The notes: a model not told the origin generated them from the sequence alone. A stretch of DNA of 64,000 bases from Piliocolobus tephrosceles (GCF_002776525.5 NC_045441.1:120018341-120082340), one strand, 5' to 3'. Shown: positions 45,515 to 57,768, numbered from the stretch's first letter. Numbers and translations: made by a program.

Positions 45515-46589
45515 GTGAGTTTTGCGTGCAGCGCCGGAGAAATCTTCATTGGGGAGCTCCAGGCTAGATTTTAAAGGAAAAGCCGAATTTTAAGGGAAGA
45601 ACAGGTTAAACACCAAAGGAAAATGGGGAGGAATGTTTCAAGGAACATGTATACTAAACAACACAGTGCATTCTCTCCAGCTCTGCAGCTCGGGGTTCCA
45701 GGGCCGGGGGTCCCACAAGGTTGGGAGGAGAAGCAGGCCTTATCACGAAGGGCTTTGCAGGACAGGCTGAGTGTGTACGACGTTTGAGGTGGAATGACAG
45801 GATTATGTCCTGTGGAAGGGGCCGACTGTAGGACTGCTCGGAATTGGGAGTTTGACAGGGGAGAGGCACTTTCACAGACATTATCTGGTTTCATCACCAC
45901 CCCTTCTTCAGCCATATATTTGGCAATTAATTGCGCACTTGTGACATGTTCCTTTCTGCTCTCTGTTCCTTGATGCCTCCTGCTTTTTTGTCTTGTCCCC
46001 AGCTGGGCTATCTTTTCCTGGTGGCCACAGAACAATACCTTCTTTAATGGCTCCCACAGTGACCAGCACGTGCCTTAAACTCAGAGCAGGTCAATCAAAC
46101 TCCTTTTAATTGAAATTTTAGGATGTGCTTTTGCCACACCCTCAAGTAAGTAATTAAATTCATCAGCAAATACCAAGTCCTAAAATAATGAATGGTACTT
46201 AGGAAACACATAAAGAGTGGTAGAAAACTAGCTGGGCTGGGGTCATCCTGTGGAGGCCCTGGACGGCCCGGCTAAATAGCACTTGGAACTCTTCTGTAGA
46301 AGTGTTTTGATAAAGAAATGAGGTGACTGAAGCTATGCTTAATAAAAGATGAACTTAGCAGTAAGATGGGCCGGAGGGAGACAGTTGCTGTGATGGTAGA
46401 AAGAAGAGGTGAAGAAGTGTTGTCAATGCAGTGAGAGCGTTTGCTACCATCTGAACCAGCACGCAGCGCCGTTCCTTTAGGGCCCCTTGAGCTTAACGGA
46501 GTTCTTTTCTGACATCCGTCACACTTAGGAAGATCGCATGGTGATGCTGGCTTTTATTCTCCCTCCCTTTCTTCCTTCTAATAATTAGC
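45515..46589. other. Unassigned sequence
   Basis: The 154-codon minus ORF at 45571-46035 has no motif. Part of 46200-46440 may be weak L2. Confidence 0.35.
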
Positions 46590-47215
46590 AAGCAACAGTT
46601 ATCTGCCAGCCACTGTGCTATGACACAAGGGAGAGAGAGATGAAAGGCAGTCTCTACTCTGATGCCTTGTGGGAGACGAAGAAAAGTATCTGGTTAAAAC
46701 GCAGCGTGTTGAATTCTCTGATATGCCCTCCCTCCTTCTCTCTCTTCCTTCTGGCCAGTCTGTCTTCCCTTCCTTTCTTTTTCTTCCAAAAAAAGGATCT
46801 GAAGCATAATGAAAGAAGTCAGCTAGGAATGGGGAAGAGGGAAGCTAATCTAATGGGGGGATCCCTGGAGGAGGTGGCACCTGAGATGACTCTCGGATGA
46901 GCAGTGTCAGCCAGACGAAACCAGAAGGAAGAGAGAAGAGCTGTGCGCAGACACAGGCTGGGGCAGAGGAGTGGGCTCAGCGGCCTCCTGAGACATGAGC
47001 TGGAACCCGGAAAATGAGGAGCCATGAAAGAGGGAAAGACGATGACATCTATGCTTTTGAAGGATCGGTCTGGAGTCAGCAGAAGGGCTTATTGGAAGGT
47101 AGTGACTCTGGAGTCAAAGAGACGGCAAAGTACAGATTTGAGAGATGCCACAACAGACGCGTTAAGCCCTGGAGCTGGAATGATATGCACACTGAGAGAG
47201 TAAGGGAGTGACGTC
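46590..47215 (+). mobile_element. L2 fragment
   Basis: 'tctgccagccactgtgctat', 'gaggaggtggcacctgagat', 'gagaagagctgtgcgcagac' and 'gcttttgaaggatcggtctg' follow the L2 3'-region order. Confidence 0.7.
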
Positions 47216-47291
47216 CTTACTAAAGACCTTTAAAATGAGTTTATTTCACCCAGAAGCTCCAGCAAGGGAGACACACACTGCCTCGTGCTGG

Positions 47292-47305
47292 CCACGAGGT
47301 GGCAG
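47292..47305 (+). promoter_or_regulatory. CTCF-like core motif
   Basis: 'ccacgaggtggcag' closely fits the CTCF core consensus (CCRCGNGGNGGCAG form). It lies in repeat-poor, moderately GC-rich sequence just after an L2. Binding is not shown by sequence alone. Confidence 0.5.
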
Positions 47306-48099
47306 CCTCGCACTGCCATTCTAGCAGAAAATGCGTCCCACCCTCACTGGGGCTCACCACCATGTGGGCAGAGCCACTCAAAAAATCCCACCCTGGGGAC
47401 CGGAGCTCTCTAAGCTTGCCCCATAAACACGCTTTTCTCCCACAGAAAGCCTCCGCATAAGCAATGAAAAAGTCAGTTGATCTGGGGAGAGAAGCATAAA
47501 AGCTCGTGCTCTTCAGAGAGCTTTGGGCTGTTTCAGAGTGGCGGCTGGGCCTTCTGACAACTGTGAAGAGATTGAGACGATACAGGCTGGGGACCAAGGG
47601 GTTCAATAAAGGGCGTCATCCCCAACGAGAACCAACTCGTGGAGAGTTCGGGCCCCATGGCTAAGTCTGACCCGACGCTGGCGAATGCCTCTGAGGACCC
47701 TGAAAACCTGTGGGGACCCCGTCCCCAGGCCAGCGACAGCCACCACCCAGGGCCCCTGGTCTCCGTCAGGCAACGCAGGACATCTGAGGGAGGCTGGGCC
47801 GCAGATGCCACGTGTAGCTGGGAGGGGTCGCTGCATCTGGCAAGGCTAGGGCTGCCGTCTAAACTTCCAAGGGAATGATGTGGGCACCCCAGGAAGAAGG
47901 GACGCCCTGACCCCGCTCCATAGGTGAGGGCATGGAGAGCCCGTCCCACTGTGGCCTTGTGGCCTATCACCACTCTCTGACGGGCTTATTGTGATTTTCA
48001 GGCACTTGCTGTTTGCCACTCAGAGGCAAAGCGGCTGCAAGAGGTAGGAGAAAGCAAGAGACTCCCTCACCTGCAACACAGCATCCACCACGATCCCAG
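47306..48099. other. GC-rich unassigned sequence
   Basis: ORFs on both strands (121 and 146 codons on minus, 79 on plus) overlap; none has a recognisable domain. Not CpG-dense enough by eye to call an island. Confidence 0.35.
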
Positions 48100-48300
48100 A
48101 AAAGACAAATCCCCTTGCAGGCACTTCAGTCCACACAGCAGTCCTGGGATGAGAGTCCTGTTACCATCCCCATTTCACAGCGAGGAAACCGAGGCACAAA
48201 GCATGAAGTAACTCGAATGTGCCCAGATGCTAGCAAGGCGCAGAGCTGGGGTTTAGGCCCAGACAGCCTGACCTCAGAGCTTCTGCGCTACCTGCTGTCT
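48100..48300 (-). mobile_element. MIR fragment
   Basis: 'taccatccccatttcacagc', 'gaggaaaccgaggcacaaag' and 'gcgcagagctggggtttagg' are antisense MIR. The 153-codon + ORF at 48013-48474 reads through it. Confidence 0.88.
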
Positions 48301-48638
48301 GCTACAGTCCACAGAGGGAGGGCCAGTGCCCGGCCCAGAACCACATGCCCTGCGGCTGGAGACAGGTCGGGGCAGCCGAAAGGTGGAGGCGCCCTCTCCA
48401 GTGCGTCTTCCTCACCCCCTGCGGCTTTCTCCTGTGCTCCAACTGCCACCACTTGCTTGGGCAGCCGAGCATGACAAACTGGCCAGCCACCAAGCAGGAC
48501 TTTTCAAAGGAGGAGTAAAAACCCTTGTATGAATATACACTCTTCTTGCCACACACAAACGCCCTTCCTTCCACCTTCAAAGGTGATTCTGAGACTGCCC
48601 GTTTTTATCTTTGCTTCAGTTGTGCTTCATTTACAGCC
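48301..48638. other. Unassigned sequence
   Basis: Nothing recognised. Confidence 0.4.
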
Positions 48639-48651
48639 CCCTGAGGTTTTT

Positions 48652-48959
48652 TTTTTTTTTTTTTTTTTGGATGGAGTCTTGCTCTGTCATCCAGGCTGGA
48701 GTGCAGTGGCACGACCTCAGCTCACTGCAACCTCTGCCTCCCGGGTTCAAGTGATTCTCCTGCCTCAGCCTCAGCCTCCCAAGTAGCTGGGATTACAGGC
48801 ACCTGCCACCACACCTGGCTAACTTTTTTTGTCTTTTCAGTAGAGACAGAGTTTCACCATGTTAGCCAGGCTGGTGTTGAACTCTTAACCTCAAGTGATC
48901 TGCCCACCTAGGCCTCCCAAAGTGCTGGGACTACAGGCATGAGCCACCGCGTCCGGCCT
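48652..48959 (-). mobile_element. AluS, full length, reverse
   Basis: Poly-T then a full reverse Alu ending 'gcgtccggcc'. Target duplication 'ccctgaggttttt' at 48639-48651 and 48960-48972. A 'cagcct' duplication lies inside near 48767. Confidence 0.95.
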
Positions 48960-48972
48960 CCCTGAGGTTTTT

Positions 48973-50494
48973 AACTAACATTGCTAGTGGTTTAAGTTGG
49001 GCACTGACAAGTGTTAGAACCTAATTGCAGAGGTCACGTTGTTCGAACACCGGAACTTCAAGGCGTGCTTGAACCACCTGATCAAAGGAGAAGGGACCAA
49101 GGACCAACAGGAGTGGGGCTAAAGGCAGGCGTCCTCCTGCTCCGGTTTTCTGTGAACCCCGCTCCTCTGAGGAAAGGAGTAGTCCCTGGCCACAGAAGAC
49201 ACAGGATCCTCCTGGGGGTCCTCCTTGGTCACGTAACACTTTCAGACTGCGTGGTAGGACACTGACCACCGAGCCCACAGACGTGGGTTTGAAAGCTACG
49301 CCTTCAAGTCAGCAACTCCCTTTCCTCGAGAATATTTTAGTGTGTAATATAGAAGATGTTTACACACTGAATTAAAGCACCTGCCACTGAATCCTCCTGC
49401 CGGAATTATGGGGGGTGGGAGGAGATGGAAAAAAAAAAATCAATGTTTCAAAGCAGTCCTGATGTACTAAAAATAGCTCTCACTTCTCCTTTCATCTGTC
49501 TGGTCATTGTCCCAGACGCAAGCTCAGCACAGCCTCGCCCGTACAACATGTCAAATCGCTGTCTACCTCCACTTCTTCATCGGACAAAGAGAGAATATTC
49601 TTTTTTTTTTTTTCCCCTTCCTCAGACATTAGTCCAAGATTACAGACTAGGATATAGCAACCTATTATTCAAGAACAGCTTTTAAAGGTAGCTGCTTCAG
49701 ACTGGCACTTTGGGAAAACTTTGAAAGTAGACTCCCTTTTTTTAAAAAAAAATGCTTATTTTAACTATAGATCGGTGATAACGATTCAACCACAGAGATC
49801 CAGCTAACTGTTAGCATAGAAATCCTTAACGCTACTCTCAAGCAAATAAAATCTTGTAAGGGGAAACTCCTGCAAAATACACCTTGTGAACAAGCTGCTC
49901 GCACCTCCTCTTGCAGCTGCAAAGATATTCTACTCTATTGCTTAACCCGTGACCTTGAAAAAACTCCACCTTTCCTGCCAGCAGCTCTGCTGCATCCACC
50001 TGTCCCTACAGGTAGTAAAAGATTAGATGGAACAGAACCACGTTTACACAACACACTTCCGAGCCTCTCTTCCTTCTAGCCCCTGCCCCACCCCCACTCC
50101 AAGGCCGAAGTTCATTTCTTCCTGCAGGCTTCACTCTTTAGAATTAGCCAACACTGTGCTTTTCATCCTGCTCAACACCAGTCCTTTGGCCTCACAATGC
50201 TCGCCTGTGGGGAACACGCTGCAGCCACCAGGTCATCTGCTTTAGACCCAGCTCCATGTCAAGTCCTGTTATGGTCCCTTAGGCATATTGTCATGCTCCT
50301 GGGCACCTGAAAACTGACAACTGGTTTCATATTTCTTACAATTTGCTTTTCTGGTTTATCCTTATTTATTCCCCTCACAGTGACATTCACAGGAAGTAGT
50401 GGCAGACAGTCTCTTGGGGACCGGTCTGTCCTGAATACCTGGGGGGATGCCCTGGCCAGGGGAACCTCACAGGGGCTCATCAAGAGATTCCAGG
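48973..50494. other. Unassigned, repeat-poor sequence
   Basis: 1.5 kb with no recognised repeat. ORFs at 49011-49278 overlap on both strands; a + frame from about 49033 to a stop at 49121 is short and motif-free. Confidence 0.4.
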
Positions 50495-50701
50495 AGATGG
50501 AGTTTGAGACCAGCCTGGCCAACACGGTAAAATCCCATCTCTACTAAAAATGTAAAAATCAGCCAGGCGTGGTGGTACGCACCTATAATCTCAGCTACTT
50601 GGGAAACTGTGGCAGAACTGCTTGAACCCGGGAGACAGAGGTTGCAGTGAGCCGAGATCATGCTACTGCACTCCAGCCTGGGCAACAGAACAAGACTCTG
50701 T
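50495..50701 (+). mobile_element. 5'-truncated Alu
   Basis: It starts inside the left arm ('gagtttgagaccagcctggc') and runs to 'acaagactctgtg'. Confidence 0.9.
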
Positions 50702-50800
50702 GAAAGAAAGAAAGGAAGGAAGAAAGGAAGAAAGAAAAGGAAGGAAGGAAGGAAGGAAGGAAGGAAGGAAGGAAGGAAGGAAAGAAAGAAAGAAAAAAAG
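50702..50800 (+). repeat. (GAAA)n/(GGAA)n microsatellite from the Alu tail
   Basis: It follows the truncated Alu. Positions 50739-50782 are an uninterrupted run of eleven GGAA units, flanked by GAAA-type repeats. Confidence 0.97.
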
Positions 50801-50829
50801 ACATTCTAGAAGACTTCTGAAATGGAAGT

Positions 50830-51215
50830 GGCCACCACGCAGCTGCACCTGCCACCCTGCTACCTCCTTCCCCACTCCAGGACCTTTGAAATGTGCTGCT
50901 CTCTCTATGCCGAGAGCTCTCACCCCTACCCCCTGCACCCACACATTCCTGCTCGTCCCTGTGCTGGGACCTTGGAAATCACCTCCTCAGGGAACCACTG
51001 GGGAGGAGGGTCCTTTTCATCTGAGTGCCTTCCCCTCAGGGCATGATTTTTCTTGGGTCTTTTTTTTTTTTTTTTTTTTTGGTGTGTGTTTACTTAGGTT
51101 CCACGATGACAGAGACCATGCTTGTGTTTTCATCACTATCATCTTCACCTCACTGCCAACCAGCGCATGGCACACAGTAGGTGCTCAAGAAAGGTTTATT
51201 GACTAAATGGATGAA
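50830..51215 (+). mobile_element. L2 3' end
   Basis: 'ctctctatgccgagagctct', 'cctgtgctgggaccttggaa', 'aaatcacctcctcaggga' and the terminal 'catggcacacagtaggtgct' are L2. A poly-T run at 51060-51080 interrupts it. Confidence 0.75.
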
Positions 51216-52249
51216 CAATGACGTCAGCCTACTTTGACCTCTTGAGTTCCTCTGATCTCTGAATGTTTTGGAGAAAGGACCTTTAACAGCATCTCCCATC
51301 TCTTCCTGGCCTTGCCGCCCCACCCAGTAAAACCATAACACTTGCTGGTATAGCCTCTTCCTGCAAATAAAAGTATAAAAGGAGTTCAGAATGGACACTC
51401 CAAACAAAGGGATTTATGACCTTGGTCTCACGTTCCATTGTGGTGATAAAATTCACTTTTCTATGAAATTACAAATTCCTCCCTTCAACAACATTGCCAG
51501 AGGTCCCCAGAACAAAGCAAAACTGGGTATTCAGAATTTTTTAAGTTTAGGAAACGCTGTCTGGAATCTCTCTCCCCCTTCTCTGGTTGCATTCTATTCC
51601 TCAGGTTATGTGCTTATGAAATTCATATCTTGCTCTGTGTCCAAAGATGCTTCCAGCTCGCTTGCTTCCCCCGCTCCCCGCAGGCCTGCAGAGAGCACCG
51701 CCCCAGTCTGCTATTAAGATCTGCTCAACTGTTTAATTGCACAGCCCGTCCCAGCAGCAACCTCTCCACAGCCTCTCACTTGCCAACCAACTGGCCGCCC
51801 ACTCACATTCTCTTGCTGGCTTGCTCACTGCCCAAACACACACCCCTCCCCCAGTTCATCTCTTACCCACTAACACGACGACGATCTGACTTACCTGATT
51901 TGCTGACGCACTTTACCCGAAGCCCCACCCACCCCCCTCTACTTTTCCAGAGTTCTACCCACAAGAAAAGAAGGAAAGCAGCCAGCCTGGTCTTAAATAC
52001 AAAAGATTTACTGTCAACACCTTGAAACTTGGAAAGGGTCCATTACATGCCAGCATCAGGCTTTTGGTGGAAAAGCGTGGTGGTGGGGACGGTAGGAAGA
52101 TGCTAAGAAGAAAAGACGAAGGGGAAGAGGAAGATGAAAATCCATCAATCCTTCCTCTGAGTCTAGTTGGCCAGGACAAGGACGACACAGGACTTTTGTG
52201 CAAGATTCTGGAAATATTTCAGAGAGATGCCTTGAGAATATCCACATGG
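51216..52249. other. Unassigned sequence
   Basis: No repeat recognised. ORFs of 108 and 131 codons (51391-52025) overlap in different frames and have no motif. Confidence 0.35.
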
Positions 52250-52480
52250 CGGTACATAGGGCATAAGATCTGGGTTTCAAGACCTGAGCCTGAGTCCTGG
52301 CTTTCCACCTGCTAACCACGTCCCTGCCATCAGGGCAGGCTGATGTTTCCTGGTCAGTACAACAGGGATGCAGAAATCTATTTCCCAGAGTTGCTGGGAG
52401 GATTAAATGAGGTCATGTATGTGAAAGCATCCTGTAAACTGTGAACACTAGACATGGTATACATTAGTTTTTGGTGTTAC
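52250..52480 (+). mobile_element. MIR fragment
   Basis: 'cctgagtcctggctttccac' and 'gagttgctgggaggattaaa' outline a MIR. Confidence 0.75.
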
Positions 52481-52579
52481 CCAGTAGGTCATTTCTCTCT
52501 CTCAAGCACTTATTGTCTATCATGTGTCCAGGTGTTTATCCAAAAGTAAACACTACCCAATCATGGCATCATGGTTTTT

Positions 52580-52886
52580 TTTGTTTGTTTGTTTTTGTTT
52601 TTTGTTTTGAGATGGAGTCTCGCTCTGTTACCCAGGTTGGAGTGCAGTGGCGCAATCTCTGCTTACTGCAACCTCCACCTCCTGGGTTCAAGCAATTCTC
52701 CTGCCCCAGCCTCCCAAGTGGCTGGGACTACAGGCGCATGCCACCACACCCAGCTAATTTTAGTACTTTCAGTAGATGGGGTTTCACCATGTTAGCCAGG
52801 ATGGTCTCGATCTCCTGACTTTGTGATCCACCTGCCTCGGACTCCCAAAGTGCTGGGATTACAGGCGTGAGCCACCGTGCCCAGCC
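52580..52886 (-). mobile_element. Alu, full length, reverse
   Basis: A T/TTTG tail then the full reverse Alu. Target duplication 'tcatggttttt' at 52569-52579 and 52891-52901. Confidence 0.95.
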
Positions 52887-52901
52887 CCAGTCATGGTTTT
52901 T

Positions 52902-53029
52902 AAGGGGTCAATGCAAGCCAGTGAAGATGGACAAAAAATAGGAATTACAGAACATAGTATGACACATATACAACTGGGTAAGCAGAGGGGGCTGTGGAAG
53001 CACCCAAGGGGCACCTAGCCCAGCCCTTA
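52902..53029. other. Short unassigned spacer
   Basis: Nothing recognised. Confidence 0.4.
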
Positions 53030-53260
53030 GGAATCAGCACAGGCTGCCTGGAGGCGGTTTCATCTGAACAGTGCTCTGAAGGGACAGTAGCCATTGGCCA
53101 GGAAAAGGGAAGGAAGAGCTTCCAGGCAGAGGGCAAGCATGATGGGCTTCGTTTGGCTGCACCGGAGATCAACGAACAATGGTAAGGATGGGGGGAATCC
53201 TGAGAGAGAAGACCAGATCATGAAGGGTGTCTTGAGCCCTGTCAAGACATTATGAGGTCA
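53030..53260 (+). mobile_element. L2 fragment
   Basis: 'ctgcctggaggcggtttcat', 'gaagagcttccaggcagagg' and 'gatcatgaagggtgtcttga' are L2 3'-region text. Confidence 0.7.
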
Positions 53261-53704
53261 ACCAAGCAACAATAACATCACAAGACAACAGGTTTCTTTC
53301 TGGGTCCTGACAGTGTACTTAAGTTACAGGACTTGCACTTACTGGATGGCATTAATGAGCTTCTGTCATGTCTAATAATGAAAAAAGGGGGTTCTATCAT
53401 GGGCTATGCCACATTTGTTTTTCTGGGTAGTTAGGACAGCTGCTTTGTTAATTGCCTTTTTTGAACATACCCTCCTATACCCATAGCACAACTGCTTGAG
53501 TCACGGGGGTGGGGTGTGGTAATCTGCACTATGCATGAGGTGTAGCCAGGTGATCCAGCACAAAGGTGCCCAGCTATGGGGAATACATGCATTCTTCCCT
53601 AACACATTAAAACCACCACCAAAGAAAACTGGCTGAATAAAACTGAGTGGTCCCAAGGATAAAAACACCTCCAACACGAGTCATTCATTTATGAAAAGTG
53701 AATA
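53261..53704. other. Unassigned sequence
   Basis: Nothing recognised. Confidence 0.4.
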
Positions 53705-53925
53705 GGATACAAATTAAAAGCTTGGGCACAGGAGCCAGACTGCTGTGACTTGAATCCTGGCTCCTCCATTTCCAACTTCCCCGGCCTCAGTTGTCTATCT
53801 GTAAAATGGGTCTCATGGTAGGATCTGTCACAAAGGATTGTGTATTAGAGGAGATAATCAAATCAAGTATTTGGCACAGTGCCTGGCACATGGAGTTCTC
53901 AATACCTGGTGGTGGTGGTGGTTCT
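53705..53925 (+). mobile_element. MIR fragment
   Basis: 'gacttgaatcctggctcctc', 'atctgtaaaatgggtctcat' and 'cacagtgcctggcacatgga' are clear MIR. Confidence 0.9.
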
Positions 53926-55646
53926 ATTTGTTGTTTTTCTATTGTAGCAATGCTGAATCCAGTCTGCTCCCACCTATAATTTACATGATGGAAGAATCAG
54001 AGACTTGAACACAGAAATGAATTATCTCTGTTAACCCTAACCCCAGAACACTGAGGCCACAGGAAATACAACCGCAGTGACCTGGACTTCTGCGTTAGTC
54101 ATGGTCAGTACATATTAGGTCACGGCTAGTCTACGCTTTGTCACATGGTGGTGACATTCCAGTTTCATATGAGAGGGCTCTCAGTTAAGTAAGTGCACTA
54201 CAAATGCACACTGGGAAACACCCGTGGTCTATCTAAAACATTGTTCCAGTGCCCCCTTGTTTTTTGTTTTGCTTTGTTTTTTTTTTTAATCCCAGAGAAA
54301 ATGCCATAGAATATTTCATTAGACCTTTTTATTCAAGATCCATCTTAAAAAGTTGAGGCTGCACCTCAAATATCTTTTATTTTCATTACTAACGTGTTAC
54401 ATGACCCCTACTGCCTGTGAATATATCCAAAGATTTTTCTGTGTTTTAATCTGAACTCACTTTGAAGCTATTTATATGTTTGGCATGGTAACACGATGGA
54501 GACAATAAATGCCATGCAGGTCTGACTCCGCTTTGAAAGCAGCTTTCTTAGTGACACCTTCCTCAGGATTCCCTGAGCTAACTTTATGGGATCTGGTAAG
54601 TAACTTCATATTCACTCCATAGCGTTTATGATCTCACAATCATTTCCTGCAGATCTAGCCTGGAAGCTAAATTTTAAAACTAGCTGCGGATTTAGAAGAT
54701 GATTCATAAGCTCTGTGCATACCATGGTTATGACTGGTGGAAGGCAAAGATTCTTACATCAGTCTTCTTTACATTTTAACAGCAAAGACAATAACAGGTT
54801 AGAGGAGTACTTTGTATCTACCCTCCCTTGCTTCTGGCAAATTAATTAAAGCCAAATAAATTGCAACACTTTGATATCTGTGTCTCTGTAACATTAAAGA
54901 CAGCCCTGGGCTGGGAGAGATGAACGTGGTAGGGCACCTCCGGGCCAGCTTCCCAGTGGAGCAATGGTATTGGAGAGGTGGACAACGTGGGGAGGCTCAG
55001 GGAGCTATATGTTCAGAGGCACAGAACAACACGGTGCATCAGGCAAGCAACAAGCTCTTTTTGCAGCAAGAGGGGAGTGTGGCAGGAGAAAAACTCAGGT
55101 TATTTTTTTCTGAAAACCACTTGCTGAAATAGAATGCCTCTTCTGAATGCTGACGTCACGAGACTATCAATTTAGGTTATATTAAATTTTTCCAGGATAG
55201 CTATCCTTAAATTTCAAAGCATTTATTGGCCAGGCTTCTAAAGTGCGATAGCATAATTCACTAGGAAGCAGGGAATTTAGAATCGAGGTGACACCGGACC
55301 CACAGAGTGAGTCTCTGGGGTAGAGGCGGGAATACGCTCAGTAAGGCAGCGGGTCAGCCCTAAGGCTGCCCAGGCGTGAGACCTCCTCTGCAGGGTCTCA
55401 CGGGTGCCTTCTCCTGCCTTTTCCTGGAGCCCTATCTAACGACTTTAAAATGTTAACCCTGGGTCTGTTCTGGTGAACTTCATCAATGTTTGTAACATCC
55501 TGGAAATTATTTATTCCAAGAAGCTGGAAATAAAAAAAGATCTTCCCAGATTTCTGAAAATGGGGTGGATCCTGACCTACATTCAGTGTTCTAGATTAAA
55601 ATCACAGATTTTGGATAGAGAAAAAAAATATTCTCTGCAATCTAAT
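53926..55646. other. Unassigned, repeat-poor sequence
   Basis: 1.7 kb with no recognised repeat, gene or RNA. Confidence 0.4.
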
Positions 55647-55655
55647 AAAACCAAC

Positions 55656-55967
55656 TTTTTTTTTTTTTTTTTTTTTTTTTGGAGACAGAGTCTTGCTCCA
55701 TGGCCCAGGCTAGAGTGCAGTAGCACAATCTTGGCTTGCTGCAACCTCTGCCTGTCGGGTTCAACTGATTCTCCTGCCTCCTGCCCCAGTCTCCCAAGTA
55801 GTAGGAATTACAGGCATGTGCCATGATGCCTAGTTTTTTGTATTTTTAGTAGAGATGGCGTCTTGCCATGTTGCCCAGGCTGGACTTGAACTCCTGACCT
55901 CAGGTGATCAGACCATCTTGGCCTCCCAAAGTGTTGGGATTACAGGCGTAAGCCATCATGCCTGGCC
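55656..55967 (-). mobile_element. Alu, full length, reverse
   Basis: Poly-T, then a diverged full reverse Alu. Target duplication 'aaaaccaac' at 55647-55655 and 55968-55976. Confidence 0.95.
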
Positions 55968-55976
55968 AAAACCAAC

Positions 55977-57004
55977 ATATTTTATGGATAGGAAATTGAG
56001 GCTTAGATGGGGGAAAAAAAAACATTACACAGATTAAACCACAGCTAATGTCAAGTGGTGACCAAAGGCGAATCTTTTATTGCAGGCTGCGGGTTTTTCC
56101 ATGTGGCTGGTTGTATGCTGCACCAAGCAGCAGACACAGTAGGCCAGTTTCCTGTGCAGACCCAGTTGCAATCCCATCTCTAAGCCAGGATGCTATTAGG
56201 TCTCAACAACCCATGGGAATTTAGGGTGCTCACGGTTTAGGCTGGGAAGAGGTGACTAAGCTTCTTGGTCTAAGGTCTATGCAACTGGCCACTCACTCTG
56301 GACCAGGGATATTCAATGCCAGACAGCGGTAGGGCTGGTCTGGGGCGACAAGCCAGATCCTGGGCAAAGCAGCTTTTCTGCTAAGGGTTCCCTGGCAGAG
56401 CATGACGATGGCCACTTGGGAATGTGATCTGACAGTGACAGAAGTCTTCTTTCAAAGCCCATTCCTAGGGCCTGCTGTTTTCCCAGCACTGTGTCCCAGG
56501 AAGCCCCCTTGCTAGCCATATTCATAAACGACTAAAACATGTTTTGGAAAGTAGTTTTTCTTGGTATTTAGTGTGTTGTTTACTCTCTTACTGTACTAAT
56601 AATATACATTGCTGAAGGCTTCCTGGAAATCAAAACTACAAATTAGAGAAAAATAGGGTTAGAGAATGATAGCCCACTTTGAAATTCAAATAATGATTTG
56701 AGAGGTTTAAGAATTATTATGTGAATAGATGGTAAAGTGGCAGAATATTAATTATAGAATCTAGCCAGTGTATTTTTCGTAATAAAATGTTGGAAAAAAG
56801 TATTATCACATCGTCTGTGGTTACCAACATCCAACAAGTTCATGGGCTCCTACCGCTGGATATAACAGCAAAAAGTCTTGAAACATAAATTAAATATGGA
56901 AATTAATAGGGAAAGATACATGACTCAATACATGATGGGGGATTTACTCTGTGGAACAAACTCCATTTGGATCTTTTTTCACACCTTTACAAAAAAAAAA
57001 AAAA
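55977..57004. other. Unassigned sequence
   Basis: Nothing recognised. A poly-A run at 56991-57005 adjoins the next Alu. Confidence 0.4.
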
Positions 57005-57287
57005 AGACACAGGGTCTTGCTCTGTTGCCTAGGCTGGAATGCAATAGCATGATCATAGCTACAGCCTCAAACTTCTGGGCTGAAGTGATCCTCCCACCAC
57101 CTCAGCTTCCCAAGCAGCTAGGACTACAGACACATGCTACCATGCCTGGCTACTTTTTTAATTTTTTGGTAGAGGTGGGGTCTCACTATGTTACCCAGGC
57201 TGGTCTTGAACTCCTAGCCTCAAGCGATTTTTCCACTGTAGCCCTGCAAAGCACTAAGACTACAGTTGTGAGCCACTGGGCCTGGCT
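57005..57287 (-). mobile_element. AluJ, reverse, unusual tail side
   Basis: 'cacagggtcttgctctgttg' through 'gtgagccactgggcctggc' is a reverse AluJ. Where poly-T is expected the + strand shows a run of A (56991-57005), so the original tail was lost or rearranged. Confidence 0.88.
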
Positions 57288-57464
57288 ACATCTTAACGTC
57301 TAATTTGGTGAGTTTAATGTTAAAAATGAAATTATTATTTTTTTTAATTAGATGAATATTTTCTAACTTCTGGGTAGGAGGGAATTCCTAAGCCTGAGGT
57401 AACAGAAGTCATACAGGAAAAAAAATAAAATCATTTACTCTACTACATAAAATATAAAGGTTCT

Positions 57465-57659
57465 CATGGGAACACATGGACACAGGGAACATCATACACC
57501 AGGGCCTGTCGGTGGGTCGGGGGCTATGGGAGGGATAGCATTAGGAGAAATACCTAATGTAGATGACGGGTTGATGGGTGCAGCAAACCACCATGGCACG
57601 TGTATACCTATGTAACAAACCTGCACATTCTGCACATGTATCTCAGAACTTACAGTATT

Positions 57660-57686
<27 letters not shown>
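57465..57686 (+). mobile_element. Young 5'-truncated L1PA 3' end
   Basis: 'gggaacacatggacacaggg', 'ggatagcattaggagaaata' and 'catggcacgtgtatacctat' are L1PA 3' end. Target duplication 'ataaaggttct' at 57454-57464 and 57687-57697. The tail is (TAA)n. Confidence 0.95.

Positions 57687-57690
<4 letters not shown>
57658..57690 (+). repeat. (TAA)n microsatellite (L1 tail)
   Basis: About ten AAT/TAA units in the L1PA tail. Confidence 0.95.
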
Positions 57691-57691
<1 letters not shown>

Positions 57692-57768
57692 GGTTCTGTA
57701 TTTCCAAAAAGTATAAGCAAAATTAAAAGTCAAAGAAGCTGGGAAAAATATTTGCCTCAAATAGCTTA

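Noticed and set aside
45571..46035. 154-codon minus ORF
   Set aside because: No motif, no splice context that helps, and composition like the surrounding non-coding sequence.
47241..47973. Overlapping minus ORFs of 121 and 146 codons
   Set aside because: GC-rich sequence keeps several frames open on both strands at once; no recognised domain.
48391..48406. Second CTCF-like site (ggcgccctctccagtg)
   Set aside because: The reverse strand fits only part of the core; too many mismatches to list as a site.
48013..48474. 153-codon plus ORF
   Set aside because: Its middle part is an antisense MIR; no domain recognised.
50622..51206. 194-codon plus ORF with Lys/Glu/Gly/Arg repeats
   Set aside because: It runs through an Alu right arm, the GGAA microsatellite and L2.
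54250..54265. CTCF-like 'agtgcccccttg'
   Set aside because: Partial core match without the expected flanking bases.
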